NCBI GenBank assembly: GCA_009774145.1
Contig: VSND01000008.1
Coordinates: 1-64,000 of the forward strand
Direction of reading: 5' to 3'
Source: Lachnospiraceae bacterium
GTDB taxonomy: Bacteria; Bacillota; Clostridia; Lachnospirales; Lachnospiraceae
Length of the DNA: 64,000 nt
Part shown: positions 51,157 through 60,452 of the stretch, piece after piece
Numbering within the stretch: the stretch's first letter is position 1
How the letters are laid out: each line of letters begins with the position of its first letter
Notes under the pieces: model-generated
What the model was told of the DNA's origin: nothing
Databases searched by the model: none
What the model saw: the letters and a program-made list of their open reading frames with translations, nothing else
Translations under genes and position numbers: made by a program

Positions 51157-53817
51157 ATGAAATTTAATGGACTGACAGACCAGGAAGCGGAAGCTTCCAG
51201 AAAAAAATATGGAAGCAATGAGATTCCTGATTCGGAGCCGACCACATTCTGGGACGAATTTAAAGAAACCTTCGGGGATCCGATGATCAGGATCCTGCTG
51301 GCGATTGCGGTGCTTATGATCCTGATGTTCTTTTTCGGCTATGCGGAGATCTATGAGCCGCTGGGAACGATCGTGGCAGTGCTGATCGTGGCATTTGTCT
51401 CGGCAAAAACAGGTGTGGCAAGCGATACCAAATACCGGGAACTGAAGGACCGGACGGAGAAGGACCACTGTAAGGTGTACCGGGAAGGGAAGATAACGAT
51501 CATCGATGTGGATGATGTGGTTGTTGGCGACAAGATTCTTCTGCAGTCGGGCGACAAGATCCCGGCGGACGGAGTGCTGGTAGACGGAAGCCTCAGGGTG
51601 GATAATTCTGCATTAAACGGCGAGGCGGAAGAGTGTAAGAAGACGGCGGCGGAAGACGGCTTTGAACTGGCGGACGAGATCACCGGAGATACCTTTGTGG
51701 ATGCACATTCCCTGTTCCGCGGAGCGGTTGTGTTCGACGGCGAAGGAGTTCTGGATGTAAGAAAAGTCGGACTTAAGACCATGATGGGCCGGATGGCGGA
51801 CGAGATGCAGGAGGACGATGTGGATTCTCCTTTGAAGGTGAAGCTGTCCAAACTGGCAGGCCAGATCTCGGTATTCGGCTATGTGGGCGCAACCGTGATT
51901 GCCATTCTGTATTTTGCCTATTTTGTTATGTCGGCAGGAGGAGTATCTGCATACTTTTCCGCCGGCGCCGAGCAGATCATCAAGGACATTGTAAATGCAG
52001 TATCCCTTGCGATCGTGATCATTGTCTGTGCAGTTCCGGAGGGACTGCCTCTGATGATCTCTCTGGTGCTGATGCAGAATACCAGCCGGATGCTGGACCA
52101 CAATGTGCTTGTAAGAAAAGCGGAAGGAATCGAGACCGCGGGCTCTCTGAATATCCTGTTCAGTGATAAGACCGGTACCATTACCAAAGGAAGTCTGGAG
52201 GTCGTGGAATTCTTTACCGCAGACGGGCAGGTGATTCCGGTTCCGGAGCTTTCCGGGCATCCGGGGGTAAAGAGCCTGCTGGATCTGGCGATCGGAAAGA
52301 ATACACAGTCCATGTTTGACGCACAGCACAAGGTAATCGGCGGCAATGCCACGGACCAGGCGCTGATGAAATTCATTGGAGAGGATACGTTCCGTACACT
52401 GGAGGGCAATAAGGATTATCAGATCACAGCTTCTCAGGGCTTTAACTCCATGAACAAGTTCAGCCAGGCCAGGATCGACAGCACCGGCAGAACCTATTAT
52501 AAAGGCGCCCCGGAACGTCTGCTTGGCAAGGCAGGGAAATATCTGGATAAAGACGGAAATGTACAGACCATCGACAAGGCCGTCCTCGATCAGAAGATTG
52601 ATGCGCTGGCGGAAAAGGCCATGCGTGTGCTGGCGTTCGGCTATTCGGAAAAGGAGCTGGAGGAAAATACAATCCATGATGATCTGGTCATTATCGGCCT
52701 TGTGGCGATCCGCGACGATGTCAGACCGGAGGCCAGAGATGCAATTGCCGAGGTGAGAAATGCAGGCATTCAGGTTGTCATGATCACCGGAGACCGTCTG
52801 GAGACGGCAGTTGCCATTGCCAGAGATGCAGGTCTTTTGAAGGACGACTCCGACCGGGCGCTGACTTCCGCACAGCTGAATGAGATGTCCGATGACGAAG
52901 TAAAGAAGATCATTCCGCAGATCCGGGTAATCGCGCGTGCGCTTCCGACGGATAAATCCAGGATGGTCCGGCTCTGTCAGGAGATGAATCTGGTAGTGGG
53001 CATGACCGGAGACGGTGTTAATGACTCCCCGGCCCTGAAGCGGGCGGATGTGGGCTTTGCCATGGGCAGCGGTACGGAGGCAGCCAAGGAAGCAGGCGAG
53101 ATCGTCATTCTGGATGATAATTTCAGATCCATCAAGGATGCGATCTGGTACGGCAGGACCATCTATCATAACATCCTGAAATTCTGTAAATTCCAGCTGG
53201 TCATCAACGTGGCGGCCGTGGTCGTGAGCGCCATAGCTCCGTTCTTCGGAGTGGAGGAGCCCCTGAAGGTTACCCATCTTCTGTTTGTCAATCTGGTTAT
53301 GGACGGACTTGGGGCGATCATGCTCGGCAACGAGCCGGCGCTCGAAGAATACATGCTGGAGAAGCCAAGGAGAAGGGATGAGAGCATCATCAGCAGGAAG
53401 ATGGCAACGCAGATCGGCATTATGGGAGCCTGGCTTACCATCATCAGCTTTGTCTATCTGAAGATGCCGTTTTTTGCCGGACTGTTTGACACGCAGGAGC
53501 AGCATCTGACCGGATATTTTGTTCTGTTCATTGTCAGTGCCCTGTTTAACGGCTTCAATGTAAGAGATGATGGTTTTGCCATTTTTAAAGGACTGGATGA
53601 GAATACCGGTTTTATGAAAGTATTCTGTATCATTGTGCTTGTACAGGCGCTGATCGTCAATGCCGCGCTGGTGCCGGGCGTTGTATTTACCTGGATCGGC
53701 AACATGTTCAGCTGCGTTCCCTTTGGCATCACCGGATGGGCGGCGGTCGTGCTGCTGGCGGTGACGATGATCCCGGTGGATCTGGTGAGAAAATGTCTGA
53801 CGGGAAAGAAAAACTGA
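51157..53817 (+). CDS. Calcium-type P-type ATPase (PMCA-like)
   Basis: 886 residues. Type II P-ATPase with about ten membrane helices: N-terminal cation domain, VPEGLPLMISLVL in helix M4, phosphorylation site FSDKTGTITKG, nucleotide-site motif KGAPERLL, hinge MTGDGVNDSPALKRADVGFAMG. The actuator loop reads LNGEAEE and not the usual TGES. It should export Ca2+, matching calcium-binding TerD. Start ATG 51157 after GAGGAG. The gap upstream (51008-51156) holds no recognised gene. Confidence 0.92.
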   Translation: MKFNGLTDQEAEASRKKYGSNEIPDSEPTTFWDEFKETFGDPMIRILLAIAVLMILMFFFGYAEIYEPLGTIVAVLIVAFVSAKTGVASDTKYRELKDRTEKDHCKVYREGKITIIDVDDVVVGDKILLQSGDKIPADGVLVDGSLRVDNSALNGEAEECKKTAAEDGFELADEITGDTFVDAHSLFRGAVVFDGEGVLDVRKVGLKTMMGRMADEMQEDDVDSPLKVKLSKLAGQISVFGYVGATVIAILYFAYFVMSAGGVSAYFSAGAEQIIKDIVNAVSLAIVIIVCAVPEGLPLMISLVLMQNTSRMLDHNVLVRKAEGIETAGSLNILFSDKTGTITKGSLEVVEFFTADGQVIPVPELSGHPGVKSLLDLAIGKNTQSMFDAQHKVIGGNATDQALMKFIGEDTFRTLEGNKDYQITASQGFNSMNKFSQARIDSTGRTYYKGAPERLLGKAGKYLDKDGNVQTIDKAVLDQKIDALAEKAMRVLAFGYSEKELEENTIHDDLVIIGLVAIRDDVRPEARDAIAEVRNAGIQVVMITGDRLETAVAIARDAGLLKDDSDRALTSAQLNEMSDDEVKKIIPQIRVIARALPTDKSRMVRLCQEMNLVVGMTGDGVNDSPALKRADVGFAMGSGTEAAKEAGEIVILDDNFRSIKDAIWYGRTIYHNILKFCKFQLVINVAAVVVSAIAPFFGVEEPLKVTHLLFVNLVMDGLGAIMLGNEPALEEYMLEKPRRRDESIISRKMATQIGIMGAWLTIISFVYLKMPFFAGLFDTQEQHLTGYFVLFIVSALFNGFNVRDDGFAIFKGLDENTGFMKVFCIIVLVQALIVNAALVPGVVFTWIGNMFSCVPFGITGWAAVVLLAVTMIPVDLVRKCLTGKKN

Positions 53818-54605
53818 TCGTATTTCATGCGGATCTGGACAATACGCTGATCTATTCCTGGAAGCATGAGATCGGAGAGGAGAAGACCTGTGTGGAGGTC
53901 TATGAAGGAAGAGAGCTCTCCTTCATGACCGGTCAGTCTTCTTCTCTTTTAAAAAAGGTGCGGAAGAAGACATTATTTGTGCCTGTCACGACCCGGACCA
54001 GAGAGCAGTACGAAAGAATCCGTCTGGGGACAGGGATACCGGAATATGCACTGGTGTGCAACGGCGGCGTATTGCTGAAAGACGGGAAAGAGCTTACGGA
54101 CTGGTATGAGGAATCCCTCCGGCTGACGGAAAAAAGCCGGAGGGAGTTTGGGCGTGCCGGGTCATGCATGCAGGAAGACTGCGGCCGGATCCTTGAAGTC
54201 AGAAATATCCGGAATCTGTTTCTGTTTACAAAGAGCAGGGAACCGGACAGGATGGTAAAACGCCTGAAAGACCGCCTGGATCCGGCGCTTATGGATGTCT
54301 TTTCCAATGGAAGCAAGGTATACGCGCTGCCGAAAGGGCTTGATAAGGGAACTGCGGTCAGAAGGTTCAAAGGTTACATAAAAGCGGATCTTGTGCTTGC
54401 GGCAGGGGACAGCGAATTTGATCTGCCCATGCTGCAGACGGCGGATCGATCGTGGGCGCCGGAAGGGCTGGTAAAAAGGCACCTCTCCGGTACCCGGGTA
54501 ACGGGTGTTCCGGATGGCAGGGTGTTTTCGGATGTACTGCTGGAAGGGGTTTGTAGAGAAGTGTTCGAAAGGGGAATCGGCAGGACGCTTTTGAAAGAGA
54601 AGTGA
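53793..54605 (+). CDS. Ter-locus HAD phosphatase
   Basis: 270 residues. HAD superfamily of Cof/sucrose-phosphatase type: motif I FHADLDNTLIYS, motif II PVTTRTREQ, and motif IV LAAGDSEFDLPML. The cap is of C2 type. Such HADs are a standard member of the ter-linked module and probably dephosphorylate its product. It overlaps the ATPase gene by 25 bases with GGTGAG before the ATG. Confidence 0.85.
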   Translation: MSDGKEKLIVFHADLDNTLIYSWKHEIGEEKTCVEVYEGRELSFMTGQSSSLLKKVRKKTLFVPVTTRTREQYERIRLGTGIPEYALVCNGGVLLKDGKELTDWYEESLRLTEKSRREFGRAGSCMQEDCGRILEVRNIRNLFLFTKSREPDRMVKRLKDRLDPALMDVFSNGSKVYALPKGLDKGTAVRRFKGYIKADLVLAAGDSEFDLPMLQTADRSWAPEGLVKRHLSGTRVTGVPDGRVFSDVLLEGVCREVFERGIGRTLLKEK

Positions 54606-54629
54606 TGTAAGGGGGGAGGAAACAGAGAA

Positions 54630-56729
54630 ATGGAAGAGGAAAAATTTATCAGTCCTATGAGAAGCATCCATATGGTGCCCATGGACGTGATTGCCGGATT
54701 TGAGGTGCGTCCCGGCATGTATGAACTGAACGGGGCAATGGCGATTCCGGTTGGGGTGAATTTTACCGTGCACTCCTTTGGGGCAACGTCCTGTGAACTT
54801 CTGCTTTTTCACAGGGAAGAAGAAGAGCCGTATGCGGTGCTGCCGTTTCCGAAACATTATCGGATCGGGAATGTATATTCCATGATTGTATTCGGGCTGA
54901 ATATTCAGGATTTTGAATATGCCTACCGCCTGGACGGTCCGTATGATGTGACGAAAGGCCTTTTGTTTGACCGGAACCGGGTGCTTCTGGATATTTATGC
55001 AAAAGCAGTGACCGGACAGAGTCAGTGGGGAAGGCCGCGGAAGGAAGGTACCTTCTATAAAGCCCGGGTAGTCAAGGATGACTTTGATTGGGGAAGGGAC
55101 CAGAATCCTTTGATTCCCATGGAAGATCTGATCATCTATGAGATGCATGTGCGGGGCTTTACCAGACATGGCTCCTCCGGGGTGGAGTATCCTGGAACCT
55201 TTGCCGGGCTTATGGAAAAGATTCCGTACCTGAAAGAGCTGGGCGTGAATGCGGTGGAACTGATGCCGATCTTTGAGTTTGATGAGATGAAGGACAGCCG
55301 GATGGTAGACGGGCATCAGGTGGTGGATTACTGGGGTTACAACACCGTCAGCTTTTTTGCCCCCAATACCAGTTACACAGGGGCAAAGGAATATAACCGG
55401 GAAGGAACAGAACTGAAGAAACTGATCCGTGCGCTCAATGAGAACGGGATCGAATGCTTTCTGGATGTGGTATTCAACCATACGGCAGAGGGGAACGAGA
55501 TGGGACCCTGTTTTTCCTTCAAGGGATTTGACAATAACATCTATTATATGCTGACTCCGGACGGACATTATTATAATTTCAGCGGCTGCGGCAACACGCT
55601 GAACTGCAATCATCCGATCGTGCAGCAGATGATTCTGGAATGCCTGCGCTACTGGACTACCGTCTATCATGTGGACGGTTTCCGGTTTGATCTTGCCAGC
55701 ATCCTGGGGCGCAACGAAGACGGCTCGCCCATGAGCAAGCCGCCGCTTCTGCAGAGCCTCGCCTTTGATCCGATTCTGGGCGATGTGAAGCTGATTGCGG
55801 AGGCATGGGATGCAGGCGGGCTTTATCAGGTGGGAAGCTTTCCGTCCTGGAACCGGTGGGCAGAGTGGAACGGAAGATACCGCGATGACCTGCGCAGTTA
55901 TCTGAAAGGAGATTACGGCATGTCCCATGTGGCGGCGCAGCGGATCACCGGCTCTCTTGACATGTACGGCCGGGAGGGCAGAGGATATAATGCTTCCGTG
56001 AACTTTCTGAACTGTCATGACGGATTTACGCTCTGGGATATGTACTGCTACAGTGAAAAGCATAACGAAGCCAACGGATGGGGGAATACAGACGGGGCGG
56101 ATGACAACCGGAGCTGGAACTGCGGAGTGGAAGGAGAGACGGATAACGAAGAGATTCTTGCTCTGCGCAGAAGGCTGGCCAAAAATGCCGTTACGGTTCT
56201 GATGATGAGCCGCGGCACGCCCATGTTCCTTGCCGGAGACGAATTTCTGAATACACAGTACGGCAACAACAATGCATATTGTCAGGACAATGAGATCTCC
56301 TGGCTTGACTGGGGGGGCCTGGAAAAGAACCGGGAACATTTTGAGTATACGAAGCATGTCATAAAGATTCGGAAAGAGCATGACGTGATCCGGAAATATT
56401 CCAGAAGATGCTCTCTTGGATTTCCGGAGCTTCAGGTGGCAGAACCGGATGAAGAGACAAAGGTTCTGCGGGTCATCTACGCCGGAAGGAACCATGAAGA
56501 TACGGACGATGATATCGTCTGCCTGGCAGTCAATGTGTTCTGGGAATGGCAGGAGTTCTCGCTGCCGGGGCTTCCGTCTTATATGAGGTGGCAGGTGGAG
56601 GCGGATACCTTCGGCAATTATCTGCCGGAAGGGATCCCGAAGGGCAGGTCAACAGAACCGGTGGATCAGAAAGTCTTCATGGCCCCCCGTTCTGCCCTGG
56701 TTCTGACAGTGTGCAGCAGGTATAGGTAA
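54630..56729 (+). CDS. glgX: Glycogen debranching enzyme GlgX-type
   Basis: 699 residues. N-terminal CBM48 (VNFTVHSFGATSCELLLFH), then a GH13 barrel: DVVFNHTAEG, DGFRFDLASILGR with nucleophile Asp, LIAEAWDAGG with the acid Glu, NCHDGFTLWD with the transition-state Asp. Isoamylase/debranching of glycogen or limit dextrin. GGGGGGAGG precedes the ATG. It starts 24 bases after the ter HAD gene on the same strand. Confidence 0.93.
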   Translation: MEEEKFISPMRSIHMVPMDVIAGFEVRPGMYELNGAMAIPVGVNFTVHSFGATSCELLLFHREEEEPYAVLPFPKHYRIGNVYSMIVFGLNIQDFEYAYRLDGPYDVTKGLLFDRNRVLLDIYAKAVTGQSQWGRPRKEGTFYKARVVKDDFDWGRDQNPLIPMEDLIIYEMHVRGFTRHGSSGVEYPGTFAGLMEKIPYLKELGVNAVELMPIFEFDEMKDSRMVDGHQVVDYWGYNTVSFFAPNTSYTGAKEYNREGTELKKLIRALNENGIECFLDVVFNHTAEGNEMGPCFSFKGFDNNIYYMLTPDGHYYNFSGCGNTLNCNHPIVQQMILECLRYWTTVYHVDGFRFDLASILGRNEDGSPMSKPPLLQSLAFDPILGDVKLIAEAWDAGGLYQVGSFPSWNRWAEWNGRYRDDLRSYLKGDYGMSHVAAQRITGSLDMYGREGRGYNASVNFLNCHDGFTLWDMYCYSEKHNEANGWGNTDGADDNRSWNCGVEGETDNEEILALRRRLAKNAVTVLMMSRGTPMFLAGDEFLNTQYGNNNAYCQDNEISWLDWGGLEKNREHFEYTKHVIKIRKEHDVIRKYSRRCSLGFPELQVAEPDEETKVLRVIYAGRNHEDTDDDIVCLAVNVFWEWQEFSLPGLPSYMRWQVEADTFGNYLPEGIPKGRSTEPVDQKVFMAPRSALVLTVCSRYR

Positions 56730-56797
56730 AAATAGACAAAAAATGACGTATTTTTTGGCGAAAAATTATGCAAAAATGCGAAAATGATGCAGGGAAA

Positions 56798-56826
56798 TTG
56801 CAATTTTTTCTATATAATTGTATAAT
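56798..56826 (+). promoter_or_regulatory. Predicted glgC promoter
   Basis: TTGCAA (56798-56803), 17-base spacer, TATAAT (56821-56826). A second TATAAT lies at 56813-56818. The gap is very A+T-rich compared with its surroundings. Confidence 0.6.
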
Positions 56827-56858
56827 TGTACTATATAAATGAAAGAGAGGACCTTTCT

Positions 56859-57995
56859 ATGAAGCAAAATAATATGTTGGCAATGATTCTGGCTGGCGGG
56901 CGTGGCTCCCGTCTGCATGATCTTACCAATAAAGTTGCAAAACCGGCTGTTTCATACGGCGGAAAGTACAAGATTATTGATTTTCCGTTAAGCAACTGTG
57001 CAAACAGCGGAATCGATGTGGTAGGTGTACTGACACAGTATGAATCTGTTCTTCTGAACAGTTATGTGGCAGGCGGAGGAAGCTGGGGACTGGATGCCCG
57101 CGACAGCGGTGTTTTTGTTCTTCCGCCCCGTGAGAAAGCGGATGCGAATCTGGATGTATACAGAGGAACGGCGGATGCAATCTCCCAGAATATTGACTTT
57201 GTGGATAATTATGAGCCGGAATATATGCTGATTCTTTCCGGCGACCATATTTACAAGATGAACTATGCGAAAATGCTTCAGGCTCATAAGGAAAACGGCG
57301 CGGATGCAACGATTGCAGTCATCGAAGTTCCGATGAAGGAAGCAAGCCGTTTCGGTATCATGAATACGGATCCGGAGACCGGAAGGATCGTGGAATTTGA
57401 AGAAAAGCCTGCGGAGCCCAAGAGCAATCTGGCTTCCATGGGTATCTACATATTCAACTGGAAGCTGCTGCGCAGAATGCTGGTGGCAGATATGAAGAAT
57501 GAGGAGTCCAGCCATGACTTCGGCAAGGATATCATTCCGGCGCTTCTGAATGACGGCAGGAAGCTGTTTGCCTACAAGTTCAAGGGATACTGGAAGGATG
57601 TGGGAACCATCGATTCTCTGTGGGAAGCGAACATGGATCTTCTGGATAAGAAGAACGGCCTGGATCTGGACGACCGTACATGGACGATCTATACAGAGGA
57701 TGTGCCCACGCTTCCGCAGTATATTTCTTCAGAGGCGAGCGTAAAACGCGCATTTATTACACAGGGCTGTATCGTGGAAGGCGAAGTGAAAAACTCTGTC
57801 CTGTTCACCGGCGCCAAAGTGGGACCGGGAGCAAAGGTCATCGACAGTGTGCTGATGCCGGGAGCAGTCGTGGAAGAGGGCGCTGTGGTAACGAGAGCAT
57901 TAGTTGCAGATCAGGTAAAGATTGGAAGCCAGGCAGTTGTCGGGAATGCAGACAGCGAGCATATTGAACTGGTTGCGAAAAATGTAAAGGGGTAA
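56859..57995 (+). CDS. glgC: Glucose-1-phosphate adenylyltransferase, catalytic subunit
   Basis: 378 residues. Nucleotidyltransferase start LAMILAGGRGSRLHDLT, substrate motifs KPAVSYGGKYKIIDFPLSN and GTADAISQNI, and FEEKP, followed by a C-terminal left-handed beta-helix. It makes ADP-glucose for glycogen. Bacillus-type enzymes are GlgC/GlgD heteromers, as found here. ATG 56859 after AGAGAGG. Confidence 0.95.
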   Translation: MKQNNMLAMILAGGRGSRLHDLTNKVAKPAVSYGGKYKIIDFPLSNCANSGIDVVGVLTQYESVLLNSYVAGGGSWGLDARDSGVFVLPPREKADANLDVYRGTADAISQNIDFVDNYEPEYMLILSGDHIYKMNYAKMLQAHKENGADATIAVIEVPMKEASRFGIMNTDPETGRIVEFEEKPAEPKSNLASMGIYIFNWKLLRRMLVADMKNEESSHDFGKDIIPALLNDGRKLFAYKFKGYWKDVGTIDSLWEANMDLLDKKNGLDLDDRTWTIYTEDVPTLPQYISSEASVKRAFITQGCIVEGEVKNSVLFTGAKVGPGAKVIDSVLMPGAVVEEGAVVTRALVADQVKIGSQAVVGNADSEHIELVAKNVKG

Positions 57996-58001
57996 GATCA
58001 T

Positions 58002-59120
58002 ATGGCAAGAGCATTAGGAATTATAAGTTTTTCAGAGAACCATATCTGGGTGGAAGGGATGGAAACTTATCGTTCAATCCCGGCATTCGCCTTTCTGGGA
58101 AGATATCGCGTGGTTGACTTTCCGATTTCCAATATGTCCAACAGCGGTATCGACAGAATCCAGGTATATGTCAGAAGAAAACCGTGTTCTCTGGTCGAGC
58201 ATATCGGAACAGGACGGCATTACAACATCAATTCCAAGAGCGGATATCTGCAGATGGTATTTGCAGATTCCCAGGAGGATAAAGACTATTACAATACGGA
58301 TATCAAAGTATATGCGGAGAATCTGGACCGGATGGTAAAGGCGAGCAATTCGCACGTGGTCATCGCTCCGGGATATATGGTCTATACGCAGGATTTTGAT
58401 GAACTTCTGAAGGTTCATGAGGAGTCCGGCGCGGATGTTACGCTTCTCTATCATAAAGTCGACAATGCAAAAGAAGCATATTTGAGTTGTGATTATCTGA
58501 ATCTCAACAAGCAGAAGGGTGTAGAATCCATCGAGCGCAACAACGGTACGACGAAGAACCGGAATATCTTTATGGATACTTATGTCATGAAGAAAGAAGT
58601 GTTCATTGAGCTGGTACAGGCGGCGCAGAAGGTTTCTTCCATGTATACGATGAAGCATATCATCAATGACAAGTGCAGTGGTGAGCTGGATATCCGGGGC
58701 GTGGCGCACAAGGGCTTCTTCGCGCCGATCGATGACCTGAAGGGATACTATGATGCGAATCTGGCGCTGCTGGATCCGAAGAACGTCAAGAGCCTCTTCA
58801 GCGAAGACTGGCCGATCTATACCCGTACCAGTGATTCCTGCCCGACGCAGTATTATGAGACGGCGAATGTGAAGTCCTCCTTTATCTCCAACGGCTGCCA
58901 GATTGAAGGTACCGTGGAGAATTCGGTCATCGGCAGAGGCTGTGTCATTAAGCCGGGCGCAGTGGTTAAGAACTGTGTGGTGCTTACCGATACGCTGATC
59001 GGCAACGACGTACATATTGAAGGCCAGGTGGTGGATCGCCTTGCAAAGATCACCCGTATGAAGGAGATCATTGCAGATCCGGCAAAACCGGGTTATGTGA
59101 AGAGAAACGATACCGTTTAA
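58002..59120 (+). CDS. glgD: Glucose-1-phosphate adenylyltransferase regulatory subunit
   Basis: 372 residues. Paralogue of GlgC in which the GGxGxRL nucleotide loop is lost (ALGIISFSENHIWVEGM) but the fold and beta-helix (SFISNGCQIEGTVENSVIGRG) remain. In Bacillus GlgD raises GlgC activity. It starts 6 bases after glgC. glgA and glgB are not in the window. Confidence 0.94.
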   Translation: MARALGIISFSENHIWVEGMETYRSIPAFAFLGRYRVVDFPISNMSNSGIDRIQVYVRRKPCSLVEHIGTGRHYNINSKSGYLQMVFADSQEDKDYYNTDIKVYAENLDRMVKASNSHVVIAPGYMVYTQDFDELLKVHEESGADVTLLYHKVDNAKEAYLSCDYLNLNKQKGVESIERNNGTTKNRNIFMDTYVMKKEVFIELVQAAQKVSSMYTMKHIINDKCSGELDIRGVAHKGFFAPIDDLKGYYDANLALLDPKNVKSLFSEDWPIYTRTSDSCPTQYYETANVKSSFISNGCQIEGTVENSVIGRGCVIKPGAVVKNCVVLTDTLIGNDVHIEGQVVDRLAKITRMKEIIADPAKPGYVKRNDTV

Positions 59121-59134
59121 TCGGCAGATCGAAG

Positions 59135-59187
59135 ACGGGGCTGCTGCAAAATAAGATGATGCATCTTGTATTTTGCAGCAGCCCCGT
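59135..59187. terminator. Very long bidirectional hairpin between glgD and purH
   Basis: 19 uninterrupted base pairs (59135-59153 with 59169-59187), starting ACGGGGCTGCTG and ending CAGCAGCCCCGT, extended by AGATG/CATCT to a 3-base tip. Six further pairs are A-T rich, giving T-runs of four on both strands. It separates the convergent glycogen and purine operons. Confidence 0.85.
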
Positions 59188-59256
59188 TTCTATGCATACG
59201 GACTCAAAACGCTGTCAGCACATATGCGCGGCTGTGTGAAAAAATACAGCCTGCAA

Positions 59257-60435
59257 TCAGTGGTGGAACAGCCGGATTCCTGTAAATGCCATTGCTATCT
59301 GATATTTATTACAGCATGCAATGACCAGATCGTCTCTGACGGAACCTCCCGGCTGGGCAATGTATTTCACGCCGCTCTTGTGGGCGCGTTCAATATTGTC
59401 AGCGAAAGGAAAGAATGCGTCGGAGCCGAGCGTGACCCCTGTCATCTGATCCAGCCATGCACGCTTTTCTTCCCGGGTGAAGACCGCCGGTTTTACCTTG
59501 AAGATCGTCTCCCATACGCCGTCTGCCAGCACATCCATCGATTCGTCTCCAAGATAGACGTCAATGGCATTGTCGCGTTCTGCCCGTCCCAGCGTGTCTG
59601 CGAACTGAAGTCCGAGCACCTGCGGGGACTGGCGCAAAAACCAGTGATCGGCCTTGTTGCCTGCCAGACGGGTACAGTGGACGCGGGACTGCTGTCCGGC
59701 GCCGATGCCGATGGCCTGTCCGTCCTTGACAAAGCAGACGGAGTTGGACTGGGTATATTTCAGCGTGATCAGCGCAATCTTCATGTCCGTCAGCGCTTCT
59801 TCCGGAACGTCTTTCTTTTCTGTTACCAGATGGGAGAGCAGTTCTCCATTCACATCCAGCTCATTTCTTCCCTGTTCAAAGGTGATGCCGAAGACCTGCT
59901 TTTTCTCCAGCGGATCCGGTATATAGTCCGGGTCGATCTGGATGACATTATAGTTTCCCTTTTTCTTCTGCTTTAAGATCTTAAGAGCCTCTTCGGTATA
60001 TCCCGGAGCGATGACGCCGTCGGAGACTTCTCTTTTGATCAGCCGGGCGGTATCGGTATCACAGACATCGGAAAGTGCGATGAAATCTCCGAAGGAAGAC
60101 ATGCGGTCTGCGCCTCTGGCCCTTGCGTAGGCGCAGGCAAGGGGAGAGAGTTCTCCAAGGTCGTCCACCCAGTAGATCTTTGCCAGTGTGTCGGTAAGTG
60201 GAAGTCCTACGGCTGCGCCTGCAGGCGATACATGTTTAAAAGAAGCGGCGGCAGGCAGACCGGTGGCTTTTTTCAGCTCCCGGACCAGCTGCCAGCCATT
60301 AAAGGCATCCAGAAAATTGATGTATCCGGGTCTGCCGGAGAGTACCTGGACCGGAAGATCGCTCCCGTTTTCCATGTAGATGCGGGATGGTTTCTGATTG
60401 GGGTTGCATCCGTATTTTAACTGAAGTTCGTTCAT
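59257..60435 (-). CDS. purH: Stand-alone AICAR formyltransferase
   Basis: 392 residues. Only the AICAR transformylase half of PurH is present: YGCNPNQKPSRIY, SFKHVSPAGAAVG with the catalytic Lys-His, GDFIALSD, and GVTLGSDAFFPFADNI..IAQPGGSVRD near the end. It formylates AICAR (ZMP) with 10-formyl-THF to FAICAR. The IMP cyclohydrolase half is replaced by the separate upstream gene. Start ATG 60435 after AAAGGA; a longer open frame upstream overlaps the partner gene and is not used. Confidence 0.92.
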   Translation of the reverse strand: MNELQLKYGCNPNQKPSRIYMENGSDLPVQVLSGRPGYINFLDAFNGWQLVRELKKATGLPAAASFKHVSPAGAAVGLPLTDTLAKIYWVDDLGELSPLACAYARARGADRMSSFGDFIALSDVCDTDTARLIKREVSDGVIAPGYTEEALKILKQKKKGNYNVIQIDPDYIPDPLEKKQVFGITFEQGRNELDVNGELLSHLVTEKKDVPEEALTDMKIALITLKYTQSNSVCFVKDGQAIGIGAGQQSRVHCTRLAGNKADHWFLRQSPQVLGLQFADTLGRAERDNAIDVYLGDESMDVLADGVWETIFKVKPAVFTREEKRAWLDQMTGVTLGSDAFFPFADNIERAHKSGVKYIAQPGGSVRDDLVIACCNKYQIAMAFTGIRLFHH

Positions 60436-60452
60436 GATCTGATCCTTTCTGA

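Noticed and set aside
54162..56495. Long open frame on the minus strand, 777 codons, opposite the HAD and glgX genes
   Set aside because: Shadow of glgX with His/Pro/Arg-rich, motif-free translation.
58002..59120. GlgD as a mutated, inactive GlgC copy
   Set aside because: Loss of the nucleotide loop is the normal state of GlgD; gene order glgC-glgD is conserved.
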